Source: Micromonospora sp. C28SCA-DRY-2
GTDB lineage: Bacteria; Actinomycetota; Actinomycetes; Mycobacteriales; Micromonosporaceae
Reading direction: 5' to 3'
NCBI RefSeq assembly: GCF_030519475.1
Contig: NZ_JAUMKD010000002.1
Coordinates: forward strand, 863,501-927,500
Length of the DNA stretch: 64,000 nucleotides
Both the position numbers and the translations under genes were made by a program. Under the pieces are notes generated by a model. That model made no database searches, was not told the DNA's origin, and saw only the letters and a list, made by a program, of their open reading frames with translations. Shown here one piece after another: positions 46,738 to 57,442 of this stretch (position 1 is the first letter of the stretch; the number at the start of each line of letters is the position of its first letter).

Positions 46738-48255
46738 CTACTTTCCGGGCCGATCCCGGCGGCCGGGGCCGGCCGAGCCCACCGCCGCGCCGAGCCGGGC
46801 CAGCACCGGGCGCAGCGCGTCCGCCACGTCGGGCGCGGTCACCGGGCCGCCCCGGGCCGCCTCCCGACCGGCCAGCCCGTGCAGGTACGCGGCCATCGCG
46901 GCCGCCCGGTCCGCCGGCACCCCGGCCGCGAGCAGCGAGCCGAGCAGCCCGGCCAGCACGTCCCCGGTGCCCCCGGTGGCCAGCGCCGGGGTGCCGGTCG
47001 GGTTCACGTACGCCCGCCCGTCGGGCGTGCCGATCACCGTGCGGTCCCCCTTGAGCAGCACCACCGCGTTCATCCAGGCGGCCAGCCGCAGGGTGGCGGC
47101 GACCCGGTCGGTGCCCGGGCTCTCCCCGCAGAGCCGGGTGAACTCGCGGTCGTGCGGGGTGACCACGATCGGGGCGTCCCGCTTGCGCAACCGGTCGGCG
47201 AGCGAGCCGTCGACCAGCAGGGTGAGCGCGTCCGCGTCGAGCACCACCGGCACCGGGGCGGCCAGCACGGCCCGCAGTTCGGCCGCCGCCTCCTCGCCGG
47301 TGCCCAGCCCCGAGCCGCAGACCCAGGCCTGCACCCGGCCCGCGTCGGCGACCCGGCCGGTGGCGATCACCGACGGGTGCTGGTGCAGCACCTCGGCCCG
47401 GGCGCCGCCGGCGTAGCGGACCATCCCGGTCGGGCCGGCCAGCGCGCCGCCCACCGAGAGCACCGCGGCGCCCGGGTAGGTCGCCGAGCCGGTGGCCACC
47501 CCGACCACCCCCCGGCTGTACTTCTCCGACGCCGCGCCCAGCCGGGGCCACCAGTCGACCAGGTCCGACCACTCGGTGACCCGCAGCGCCGGGGTGCCCC
47601 GCAGCCACGGCGCCAGCCCGATGTCGACCAGCTCGACCTGGCCGGCGAGCGGGGCGGCCGGGCCGACCACCAGTGCCGGCTTCAGCGCGCCGAAGGTCAC
47701 CGTGACGTCGGCGCGGACCGCGTTGGGCCGGCCGGAGGCGGCCAGCGGGACGTGACCGGTGTCCACCGCCACCCCGCTCGGCACGTCCACCGCGACCACG
47801 CTGGCCCGGTCGCCGTCCCGCCCGCAGTGCCGCACCAGGCTGGCCGCCAACTGGTCGGCCGTCTCCCGGAGCCCGCCGCTGGCGCCGATCCCGACGATCC
47901 CGTCCAGCACCAGGTCGACCACGGCGGGCGGCCGGTCCACCAGCCGGCCACCGGCGGCGCGGAACGCGGCCAGCCCGCCGGCGTGCGCCCGACCCGGGTT
48001 CAGCAGCAGCGCGGACACCGCGGCACCCCGCCCGGCCAGCCGCGCGCCCGCGTAGAGGGTGTCGCCGCCGTTGTCGCCGGAGCCGACCAGCAGCAGTACC
48101 CGGGCTCCGTAGACCCCGCCCCGATCGGCGAGCAGCAACGCGCAGCGGCGGGCCAGCCCGGCGGCGGCGCGCTGCATCAGCGTCCCGGGCGGCAGGGTGG
48201 CCATCAGTCCCGCCTCCGCCGCCCGTACGTCCGCGACCCGCCACACCGGTCTCAT
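46738..48255 (-). CDS. Bifunctional NAD(P)HX epimerase/dehydratase (NnrE-NnrD fusion)
   Basis: 505 aa. The N-terminal half (residues about 1-220) is a YjeF_N epimerase (GSGDNGGDTLYAGARLA, VVAVDVPSG); the C-terminal half is an ADP-dependent NAD(P)HX dehydratase of ribokinase fold (VVLDADALTLL, VVTPHDREF, ATGGTGDVLAGLLGSLLAAG). It repairs hydrated NADH and NADPH. ATG 48255. It sits between acpS and alr. Confidence 0.95.
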   Translation of the reverse strand: MRPVWRVADVRAAEAGLMATLPPGTLMQRAAAGLARRCALLLADRGGVYGARVLLLVGSGDNGGDTLYAGARLAGRGAAVSALLLNPGRAHAGGLAAFRAAGGRLVDRPPAVVDLVLDGIVGIGASGGLRETADQLAASLVRHCGRDGDRASVVAVDVPSGVAVDTGHVPLAASGRPNAVRADVTVTFGALKPALVVGPAAPLAGQVELVDIGLAPWLRGTPALRVTEWSDLVDWWPRLGAASEKYSRGVVGVATGSATYPGAAVLSVGGALAGPTGMVRYAGGARAEVLHQHPSVIATGRVADAGRVQAWVCGSGLGTGEEAAAELRAVLAAPVPVVLDADALTLLVDGSLADRLRKRDAPIVVTPHDREFTRLCGESPGTDRVAATLRLAAWMNAVVLLKGDRTVIGTPDGRAYVNPTGTPALATGGTGDVLAGLLGSLLAAGVPADRAAAMAAYLHGLAGREAARGGPVTAPDVADALRPVLARLGAAVGSAGPGRRDRPGK

Positions 48256-48294
48256 GCCACTCCGTTCCGGCGTGCCGGCGCGGCACGCCCCCGA

Positions 48295-48663
48295 TCACCG
48301 TTCCGCGACCACCATGGCCGAGGCGATCCCGCCGTCGTGGGACAGCGAGAGGTGCCAGCGGCTGACCCCGCGCTCGGTGGCCGCCGCGGCGACCGTGCCG
48401 GAGACGGTCAGCCAGGGACGACCGTCCGGATCCGGCACGATCTCGCAGTCGTGCCAGCTCAGCCCGGCCGGCGCGCCGAGCGCCTTGGCCACCGCCTCCT
48501 TCGCGGCGAACCGGGCGGCCAGCGACTCGGGCGAGCGCGGATTGCCGGAGCGGGTGAACCGCTCGGCCTCGGTGAAGAGCCGGTCGGCCAGCAGCGGCGT
48601 ACGCGCGATGGCCCGGGCGAACCGGTCGACCAGCACGACGTCGATGCCGACAGCCACGATCAC
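48295..48663 (-). CDS. acpS: Holo-[acyl-carrier-protein] synthase
   Basis: 122 aa, the usual size for AcpS. Transfers phosphopantetheine from CoA to acyl carrier proteins. The Mg-binding Asp is in [11 protein letters not shown] and the Glu in [26 protein letters not shown] closes the fold. The GTG start at 48663 has GAGCTCGTG upstream. It is 39 bp from the NAD(P)HX gene, on the same strand. Confidence 0.95.
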   Translation of the reverse strand: MIVAVGIDVVLVDRFARAIARTPLLADRLFTEAERFTRSGNPRSPESLAARFAAKEAVAKALGAPAGLSWHDCEIVPDPDGRPWLTVSGTVAAAATERGVSRWHLSLSHDGGIASAMVVAER

Positions 48664-48839
48664 GAGCTCACCCTACCGGCGTGGCGGGCGGCAGATTAGC
48701 CACCGGCACGGTCCGCGGCAATGCCTGTGGACAGCCGCGGCCGGCGGCCGGGGCCGGTTGTCCACAGGGCCCCCGGCGCGGTGCCGCCGCCACCTAGCGT
48801 CGGGTCCGTCGATGTTTCCAGCGCGAGGCGGGGGGCCGG

Positions 48840-49136
48840 ATGAGCGACGAGGCGATCAGCGTCCGACCGGAGGTGTTGCGGCGGGCCGCGGGCCGGCTCG
48901 CCGACGAGGGCTACCGGCTGGCGCACGGGCTGGCCGGGGTGCCCGGTCTGGTGGTGCCGGCGCCGGGCTGGTCGGCCGGTGCCGCGCTGGCCGGGCTGGA
49001 GTCGGCGGTGCACGGCTGGTGCGGCCGGCTCGGCGCGCGGGTGGCGGCGACCGGCGACGCGGTCTCGGCGGCGGACGAGGCGTACCGGGCGGCGGACGAC
49101 CGGGCCGCCGCCCGGCTGGCCGCCCTGCCCCGATGA
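48840..49136 (+). CDS. WXG100/ESX-like small helical protein
   Basis: 98 aa, helical, Ala-rich, no signal peptide. Residues 7-50 and 55-95 form two helices split by a PGW/GA turn (VPAPGWSAGAALAG), like ESX or EspC-type type VII secretion substrates. It overlaps the next gene by 4 bp (ATGA), so the two are coupled. The family assignment is inferred from size, pattern and partner, not from a firm motif. Confidence 0.65.
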   Translation: MSDEAISVRPEVLRRAAGRLADEGYRLAHGLAGVPGLVVPAPGWSAGAALAGLESAVHGWCGRLGARVAATGDAVSAADEAYRAADDRAAARLAALPR

Positions 49137-50818
49137 CCCGGCCGAGGCCGGCTCGTCCGGCGGGCCCCACCAGGCCCGCCGGGCGACCGCTGTGGGCCGG
49201 CGGGACGGGGCCGGCGGGGCGACCGGCGACGGCCGCCGGCGGCGTCGGCTACGCCCAGTTGTGGGCGGCCGATCCGGATGCCTGGCGGGCCGCCGGCACC
49301 GCCTGGGCGGGGCTCACCCGGCTGGCCGAGCGGCGGTCCGCCGCGCTGGCCGGTGCCGCCACCGCGCTCCGGGGCGGCTGGTCGGGCGGGGCCGCCGGGG
49401 CGGCCGACGCCCGGCTGGCCGGGCTGCGGGCCGAGCTGACCACGCTGCGGCCCGCCCTGATCGAGGCCGACCAGGTGCTCGCCGAGTTCGCCGCCCGGCT
49501 GGCCACGGCCAAAGGGCGGCTGGCCGCGGCCGTGGCGCTGGCCGACGGCTCGGGGGTGCTGGTCGACCGGCACGGCCGGGTCCGCGCCGATCCGGCCCGA
49601 CCACCGACCGAGCGGGCCGGGCCGGCGGCCGCCCGGGTGGGGGCGGGCATCCGCGACGCACTCGACCTGGCGAGGGCGGCCGACCGCGAGGCCACGGCGC
49701 GGCTGGACGGGTTGTCCGCCGCGGCGGGCACCGGCTGGGCGGACGCCCCGCCCCCTGGTCGGCCCGCGCCGGGCGGCGACCCGGCGCTGGTCCACGCCTG
49801 GTGGGCGGGGCTCACCCCGGCGCAGCGGCGCTGGCTGGTGGCGCACGAGCCGGGGTTGGTCGGCCGCCTCGACGGGGTGCCGGTCGCGGCCCGCGACCAG
49901 GCCAACCGGCTGCTGCTCGGGGCCCGGCGCGACGAACTGGTCGCCGAGCGGTCGCGGCTGCTCGGCCGGGTGCCGCGCGGGCCGGTCGAGGTGGCCGGGC
50001 TGCTCCGGGTCGGGGCGGCACTGTCCGGGCTGGACGCGCTCGACGCCCGGCTGGCGGCGTCCGGGGCGCCCCGGGCGTACCTGCTGGGGCTGGAGCCGGG
50101 GGGCGAGGGCCGGGCGGTGGTCGCGCTGGGCAATCCCGACCGGTCGAGCGGCGTGCTGACGTACGTGCCGGGGATGACCGCCGGCCTCGACGACGCCCCG
50201 GGTGAGCTGGGCCGGGCCGGCCGGGTGCTGGCCCGCTGCGCCGCCCTCGACCCGGGCGCGGAGACCGCGGCGGTGCTGTGGCTCGACTACGACGCCCCCG
50301 ACTTCCTGCACGAGGCGGTCTGGCCGGGGCAGGCCCGGGACGCCGGGCCGGCGCTGCACCGGTTCCAGGAGGGGCTGCGGGCCACCCACGAGGGGCCACC
50401 GGCCCGGCAGACCGTGCTGGGGCACAGCTACGGCTCGCTGGTGGTGGGCAACGCCGTCCGCGAACACGGGCTGGCGGCCGACGCGCTGGTCTTCGTCGGC
50501 TCGCCCGGGGTCGGCGTCGCGCACGCCGCCGAGCTGGGCCTGCCGGCCGGCCAGGTCTGGGCGAGCACCGCGGCCGACGACGTCATCCGGCTGGCCAGCC
50601 CGCCGGACGAGCTGGCCCGGCGCGCGGTCCTCGGCGCGTCACCGCTGGGCCTGACCGCGGGGGTGGCCGGCGGCCACGAGCTGTGGTTCGGGCGCGACCC
50701 CACCGACCCGGGCTTCGGCGCGCGGACGTTCCCGAGCGGCCGGCACGGCCACACCGGCTACTGGGAGGCCGACAACCCCGCGCTGGACGGCATGGCCCGG
50801 ATCGTGCTGGGCCGGTGA
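49133..50818 (+). CDS. DUF1023 alpha/beta hydrolase with ESX-like N-terminal region
   Basis: 561 aa. Residues about 40-230 are Ala-rich and helical with a WAADPDAWRAAGTAWAGL start, like a WXG-type partner domain. The C-terminal 300 residues are a DUF1023 hydrolase: LLGLEPGGEGRAVVALGNPD, LWLDYDAPDF, the nucleophile Ser in VLGHSYGSLV and HTGYW near the end. ATG 49133 overlaps the small ESX-like gene. Such pairs may be type VII secretion substrates; export is inferred. Confidence 0.82.
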   Translation: MTRPRPARPAGPTRPAGRPLWAGGTGPAGRPATAAGGVGYAQLWAADPDAWRAAGTAWAGLTRLAERRSAALAGAATALRGGWSGGAAGAADARLAGLRAELTTLRPALIEADQVLAEFAARLATAKGRLAAAVALADGSGVLVDRHGRVRADPARPPTERAGPAAARVGAGIRDALDLARAADREATARLDGLSAAAGTGWADAPPPGRPAPGGDPALVHAWWAGLTPAQRRWLVAHEPGLVGRLDGVPVAARDQANRLLLGARRDELVAERSRLLGRVPRGPVEVAGLLRVGAALSGLDALDARLAASGAPRAYLLGLEPGGEGRAVVALGNPDRSSGVLTYVPGMTAGLDDAPGELGRAGRVLARCAALDPGAETAAVLWLDYDAPDFLHEAVWPGQARDAGPALHRFQEGLRATHEGPPARQTVLGHSYGSLVVGNAVREHGLAADALVFVGSPGVGVAHAAELGLPAGQVWASTAADDVIRLASPPDELARRAVLGASPLGLTAGVAGGHELWFGRDPTDPGFGARTFPSGRHGHTGYWEADNPALDGMARIVLGR

Positions 50819-50900
50819 AGCCCGCCGACCGCCGCCAGCACAGCCGACCGCCCGGGCGGCGAGGACACGGGTGGGCACCCGGACACGTCGACGGCTTGGG

Positions 50901-51040
50901 GCCGACCAGCCCGGCACGACCGGCCTCTCGCCGACCAGCCCGGCACCGACCGGCCTCTCGCCGACCAGCCCGGCGCCGACCAGCCCGGCACCGACCGGCT
51001 CGGCACCGACCGGCTCGGCACCGACCGGCTCGGGGCCGAC
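50901..51040. repeat. 15-bp minisatellite (CACCGACCGGCTCGG type)
   Basis: About nine imperfect units of 15 bp, varying between GACCAGCCCGGCACC, GACCGGCCTCTCGCC and GACCGGCTCGGCACC. It fills the gap between the stops of the convergent DUF1023 and glmS genes. A short open frame crosses it but has no gene-like start. Confidence 0.75.
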
Positions 51041-51105
51041 CCGCGTACGGGTCGGCCCCGGTCGCCGCCGACGCGACGGACCGGGGCCGGGTGTGCCGCT
51101 GGCTG

Positions 51106-53019
<1,914 letters not shown>

Positions 53020-53253
53020 GGGTGGCAGCCTAACCCAGTATCGCTCACCAGGTGTGCTCGAAAGCCGGGTAAACAATCACTGAACTTGAGCAATCAGGTC
53101 GAAATACGGGATCAATCGGGCGAATATCCCGACCCATCCGGGCCGGCGCCGGGGACCGGGTTGCGTACCCCGGTGGCGGTACGACAGGCTCGCCGAGCCG
53201 GCGTCGTCCCTGGGCCCGCCGGCCGCGCACCTGACCCGGCACCTGGAGCGACC

Positions 53254-53961
53254 GTGTCCGAGACGACCCCGCCCACCGATCCGCCGAGCCCGCGCCCGGC
53301 GGCCGACCCGCACCCCTGGGCGCCGCTCGACCCGCGGCCCGATCCGGGGTACCCGGCACAGCCCGACCCCTGGATCCCCGCCACCCCGCTGTACGCCACC
53401 CCGCCGACGCCGCACGCCGCTCCCGCCGAGCCGGCTCACATTGGCGGTGCCGTGCGCCGCCGACGGCGCGGCCTGGTGGCCGCCGTGCTCGCCGGGGCGC
53501 TCGTCCTCGCCGCCGGCCTCGGCTTCGGCGGCTACCAGCTGCTCCGCCCCGACGACCGGCCACGGGCCGCGCCGACGATCGACGACCTGGGCGCCGAGGT
53601 CGACGGCGCGGAGGGCCCGGACGCCTCCCCGGCACCGGGGGAGAGCCCCTCGGCCAGCCCGGCGGCCACCCCGTCGCAGGGACCGGGCCGGATCCGGGTG
53701 GTCTACGAGGTGACCGGGCGCGGCGCGGCCGACATCCTCTACCACGACGCCAACGGCGCGCCGATCTGGCTGGACGAGGTGCGGCTGCCGTGGCGCACCA
53801 GCGTGCGTACCGACCGGCTCGACCTGGTGATGGTGCAGGCCAGCAAGCCCGACGACGCGATGTGGGCGGTCTCCTGCTCGGTCAGCGTGGACGGCAGCGC
53901 GGCGACGACCGAGACGGCCGGCCGCGGCGCGTGGCGGGCCAGCTGCTTCGGCGCCGCGTAG
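53254..53961 (+). CDS. MmpS-like membrane protein (copy 1)
   Basis: 235 aa. Residues 1-67 are Pro-rich and cytoplasmic; one membrane helix (LVAAVLAGALVLAAGLGFGG) follows; the C-terminal 85 residues form an MmpS-type beta domain (IRVVYEVTGRGAADILYHD, VRLPWRTSV). GTG 53254 follows GGAG. MmpS proteins usually assist MmpL exporters, but there is no mmpL in the window. It is a paralogue of the next gene. Confidence 0.8.
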   Translation: MSETTPPTDPPSPRPAADPHPWAPLDPRPDPGYPAQPDPWIPATPLYATPPTPHAAPAEPAHIGGAVRRRRRGLVAAVLAGALVLAAGLGFGGYQLLRPDDRPRAAPTIDDLGAEVDGAEGPDASPAPGESPSASPAATPSQGPGRIRVVYEVTGRGAADILYHDANGAPIWLDEVRLPWRTSVRTDRLDLVMVQASKPDDAMWAVSCSVSVDGSAATTETAGRGAWRASCFGAA

Positions 53962-54164
53962 GGACCCGCCGGCCGGCCGCGGATCGGCGGCGGTTCCGGG
54001 CGCGGAAGCCGCGGGCCAGGGCGGCGGCGCTGTTCGCCCGGTTTCGGGCGTCGCGGTGCTGCCCACGGCGGCGGCCGTCCGCGTACATTGAGCCGCCGGC
54101 CCGGAGCGCCGGCACGCCGCCACCCCCGTCGCGGACGCCCCACCCGCCCCACCGGAGCAGACCG

Positions 54165-55007
54165 ATGTCCGAGGCCCCGCCACCCCCCGACCCCACCCCG
54201 TCGACCGGACCGGCCGCGCCCGACCCGGGGCCGTCGACCGGACCGGCCGCACCCGACGCCGCCGCCTCGGGAACGCCGACGGCACCGGAGCCGGCCGCGC
54301 CGCCGTCGTGGACCCCGCCGGACCCGACCCCGCCGCCGCAGCCCTGGGTGGCGCCCGACCCGTGGACGCCGCCCGGCACGCCGGGCCTCCCGCCGCCGGC
54401 CGGTGCTCCCGGCCCGGCCTGGTACCCGCCGGGCCACCTGCCGCCCGGCTACCTTCCCCCGGGCCACCTGCCGCCCGGCTATCCACCGCCGTACGCGCCG
54501 GCGGCCCCGGCCCGCTCGGGCAACCGGTCGACCGTGGTGGGCGTCGTCGTCGCCGTGGCCACCGTCCTCGCGTTCGGGCTCTGCGCCTGCCTCGGCATCG
54601 CCGGCCTGGTCTACAGCGCCGACACCCCCTACCCCGACGACCCGTACGCGCAGGAGACCTACGACCCGTACTACGACTACGAGGAGCCGCAGGTCTGGCC
54701 GACCCAGGCGCGCCCGACGGTGCGGCCGGCGCTGACCCCGTCCGACGGGCCGGGCAGGGTCACCGTGGTCTACGAGGTGACCGGCCGCGGCCCGGCGGAC
54801 CTGGAGTACTACGACGCCAACGGCGACTTCATCCAGGTCGAGCAGGTCACGCTGCCGTGGCGGCGGAGCCTGCGGATGCCGAGCGCCGAGCGGGTGATGG
54901 TCCTGGCGGACCACGGTCAGCCCGATCGGATCAGCTGCCGGATCACCGTGGACGGTCGCACCGTCGCGACGGACGAGGGCGCGTACGGGGTGAACTGCAC
55001 CGGCTGA
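54165..55007 (+). CDS. MmpS-like membrane protein (copy 2)
   Basis: 280 aa. A 120-residue Pro-rich N-terminus with PPGHLPPGYL repeats, a membrane helix (STVVGVVVAVATVLAFGLCA), an acidic Tyr/Asp-rich linker (PYAQETYDPYYDYEEP) and an MmpS-type C-terminal domain (RVTVVYEVTGRGPADLEYYD, VTLPWRRSL). ATG 54165 follows GGAGCAG. The C-terminal domain aligns well with copy 1, so they are tandem duplicates. Confidence 0.8.
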   Translation: MSEAPPPPDPTPSTGPAAPDPGPSTGPAAPDAAASGTPTAPEPAAPPSWTPPDPTPPPQPWVAPDPWTPPGTPGLPPPAGAPGPAWYPPGHLPPGYLPPGHLPPGYPPPYAPAAPARSGNRSTVVGVVVAVATVLAFGLCACLGIAGLVYSADTPYPDDPYAQETYDPYYDYEEPQVWPTQARPTVRPALTPSDGPGRVTVVYEVTGRGPADLEYYDANGDFIQVEQVTLPWRRSLRMPSAERVMVLADHGQPDRISCRITVDGRTVATDEGAYGVNCTG

Positions 55008-55051
55008 GGCGAGGGGTTGAAGCCGCGCCGGCGGTCCGTAGGCTGGCGGGC

Positions 55052-56251
55052 GTGACGACCACCCCCGCCCGGGTCGACCCGCTGGTGGCGCGGATGCGCC
55101 CGTTCGGCACGACCATCTTCGCCGAGATGTCCGCCCTGGCCGTGCGCACCGGTGCGGTCAACCTCGGCCAGGGCTTCCCGGACACCGACGGCCCGCCGGA
55201 GATGCTCGCCGCCGCGGCCGAGGCGCTGCGCGCCGGGCAGAACCAGTACCCGCCCGGTCCGGGCGTCCCGGCCCTGCGTGCCGCGGTGGCCGCGCACCAG
55301 CGCCGGTTCTGGGGGCTGGAGTACGACCCGGACGGCGAGATCGTGGCGACCGCCGGCGCCACCGAGGCCGTCGCGGCGAGCATCCTGGCGCTCTGCGAGC
55401 CCGGCGACGAGGTGGTCTGCTTCGAGCCGTACTACGACTCGTACGCCGCCTCGATCGCGCTGGCCGGCGCGGTCCGGCGCCCGGTCACGCTGCGCCCCGG
55501 CCCCGACGGGCGGTACGCGTTCGACCCGGCCGCGCTGCGCGCCGCCTTCGGCCCGCGTACCCGGCTGGTGCTGCTGAACTCGCCGCACAACCCGACCGGC
55601 AAGGTGTTCACCCCCGCCGAGCTGGCCCTGGTCGCGCAGCTGTGCCAGGAACACGGCGCGTACGCGGTGACCGACGAGGTCTACGAGCACCTGGTCTTCA
55701 CCGACGCGGCCGCCCCGCACGTGCCGCTGGCCACCCTGCCCGGGATGCGCGAGCGGACGCTGCGCATCTCCTCGGCCGGCAAGACGTTCTCCTGCACCGG
55801 CTGGAAGGTGGGCTGGGTCAGCGGCCCGGCCGCGCTGGTCTCCGCGGTGCTGCGGGTGAAACAGTACCTCACCTTCGTCAACGCGGCACCGCTGCAACCG
55901 GCGGTCGCGGTGGCGCTGGCCCTGCCGGACGACTATTTCGCCGACTTCCGGGCCGGCCTGCAGGCCCGCCGGGACCAACTGGTCGGCGGGCTGACCGACG
56001 CCGGGTTCGAGGTGCTTCCGCCGGAGGGGACGTACTTCGTCACCGCCGACGTCACCCCCCTCGGCGGGCGGGACGGGGTGGAGTTCTGCCGGTCGCTGCC
56101 CGAGCGGTGCGGCGTGGTGGGCGTACCGACCCAGGTCTTCTACGACGACCCCGAGGCGGGCCGGCGGCTGGTCCGGTTCGCCTTCTGCAAGCGGCCCGAG
56201 GTGCTCACCGAGGCGGTCACCCGGCTGCGCCGCCTGGCGGGTACGCGATGA
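55052..56251 (+). CDS. Class I/II pyridoxal-phosphate aminotransferase
   Basis: 399 aa fold-type I aminotransferase. GAVNLGQGFPDTDGPPEML, ATAGATEAVAASI, NSPHNPTGKVF, TDEVYEHLVF and the PLP Lys in SSAGKTFSCTGWKVGW place it with the KAT/DapC/MtnE-like group; the exact amino donor is not fixed. GTG 55052. It overlaps the lyase gene by 4 bp (ATGA), so the pair may act in one amino-acid pathway. Confidence 0.9.
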   Translation: MTTTPARVDPLVARMRPFGTTIFAEMSALAVRTGAVNLGQGFPDTDGPPEMLAAAAEALRAGQNQYPPGPGVPALRAAVAAHQRRFWGLEYDPDGEIVATAGATEAVAASILALCEPGDEVVCFEPYYDSYAASIALAGAVRRPVTLRPGPDGRYAFDPAALRAAFGPRTRLVLLNSPHNPTGKVFTPAELALVAQLCQEHGAYAVTDEVYEHLVFTDAAAPHVPLATLPGMRERTLRISSAGKTFSCTGWKVGWVSGPAALVSAVLRVKQYLTFVNAAPLQPAVAVALALPDDYFADFRAGLQARRDQLVGGLTDAGFEVLPPEGTYFVTADVTPLGGRDGVEFCRSLPERCGVVGVPTQVFYDDPEAGRRLVRFAFCKRPEVLTEAVTRLRRLAGTR

Positions 56252-57357
56252 GCGACGGGTACGCCGAGCGGGTCCGCCGGCTGACCGCGCTGCGCGGCTG
56301 CGACACGGTGCTCTCCGGCGTACGCCCGGACTCGGTCGCCGAGCAGCTCGCCGCGTTGCGCGCGGTGGCCGCGGACGACGCGCTGCCGGACTACTACGGC
56401 GAGGGCGGCGCCGTGGCGGAGCTGGAGCGCCGGGTCGCCGAGCTGCTCGGCACGGAGGCCGCCGCCTTCTTCCCGACCGGCACCATGGCCCAGCAGGTCG
56501 CGATGCGCTACGGCGCGGAGCTGACCGGCCGGACAGCTGTCGGGCTGCACCCGCTGAGCCACCCGGTACGGCACGAGCGGGACGCCTACGCGGTGCTCGG
56601 CGGCCTGCGCGCGGTGTCCACCACCGACGCCCCGCGCAACCCCACCGCCGAGGAGGTGGCGGCGCTGGACGAGCCGATCGGCACGCTGCTGCTGGAGCTG
56701 CCACTGCGCGACGCCGGGTTCGTGCTGCCGAGCTGGGCGGAGCTGGTCGCGGTGGTCGACGCCGCCCGGGCCCGGGGCGCCCGGGTACACCTGGACGGCG
56801 CCCGGCTCTGGGAGTCCACCACCCACCTCGGGCACCCGCTGGCCGAGGTGGCCGGCCTCGCCGACAGCACCTACGTCTCGTTCTACAAGTCGCTCGGTGG
56901 GCACTCCGGCGCCGCCCTGGCCGGCTCCGCCGAGCTGGTCGCGTACGCCCGGGCCTGGCGGCACCGGCACGGCGGCACGCTGTTCCAGCAGTGGCCGGCC
57001 GCCCTGGCCGCGCTCGCCGGCCTCACCCACGAGCTGCCCCGGCTCGCCGGTTACGTGGCACACGCCCGCACCGTGGCCACCGCGCTGGCCGGCCTGCCCG
57101 GCGCGCGGGTGTTCCCGGCGCCGCCGCACACCCACCAGTTCCGGCTCTGGCTGCCGCATCCGGCGGACGCCCTGAACGACGCCAACCTCGCCCTCGCCGA
57201 GGAGGAGAAGGTCTGGTTCGTGGGCGGCTGGCGGAACACCGAGGTGCCCGGCGTGGCGACGGCCGAGGTGACCGTCGCCAGCCCGGCCACGGAGCTGGAC
57301 GCCGGCCAGGTGACCGCGCTGGGCGAGCGCCTCCTGCGCCGGCTGCCGGTGGACTGA
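56248..57357 (+). CDS. Threonine-aldolase-like beta-eliminating lyase
   Basis: 369 aa PLP enzyme of the threonine aldolase/beta-eliminating lyase family. GEGGAVAELERRVAELLGTE, FFPTGTMAQQVAMR, HLDGARLWES and the PLP Lys in YVSFYKSLGGHSGAAL match. It may split threonine or allo-threonine to glycine and acetaldehyde, or a related substrate. It is coupled to the aminotransferase by a 4-bp overlap. Confidence 0.88.
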   Translation: MSDGYAERVRRLTALRGCDTVLSGVRPDSVAEQLAALRAVAADDALPDYYGEGGAVAELERRVAELLGTEAAAFFPTGTMAQQVAMRYGAELTGRTAVGLHPLSHPVRHERDAYAVLGGLRAVSTTDAPRNPTAEEVAALDEPIGTLLLELPLRDAGFVLPSWAELVAVVDAARARGARVHLDGARLWESTTHLGHPLAEVAGLADSTYVSFYKSLGGHSGAALAGSAELVAYARAWRHRHGGTLFQQWPAALAALAGLTHELPRLAGYVAHARTVATALAGLPGARVFPAPPHTHQFRLWLPHPADALNDANLALAEEEKVWFVGGWRNTEVPGVATAEVTVASPATELDAGQVTALGERLLRRLPVD

Positions 57358-57386
57358 CCGCCGCGGGCCGCCGCGCGCCCCTTCCC

Positions 57387-57415
57387 TTGCATTGTCGCAA
57401 TGTATCGCGCAGAGT
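57387..57415 (+). promoter_or_regulatory. Probable PadR operator upstream of permease copy 1
   Basis: TTGCATTGTCGCAATGTATC with a palindromic core ATTG-TCG-CAAT, followed by GCGCAGAGT. The same 29-bp sequence occurs with one change (TCG to TCA) before permease copy 2 at 60952. It lies about 30 bp before the start of the gene, with GGGGAGG between. Confidence 0.65.
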
Positions 57416-57442
57416 GTGGTGCAGCACACGGGGAGGCGCGAC

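Noticed and set aside
45394..48699. Open frame of about 1100 codons on the plus strand
   Set aside because: It is antisense to alr, the NAD(P)HX repair gene and acpS; no motif and a shadow-like composition.
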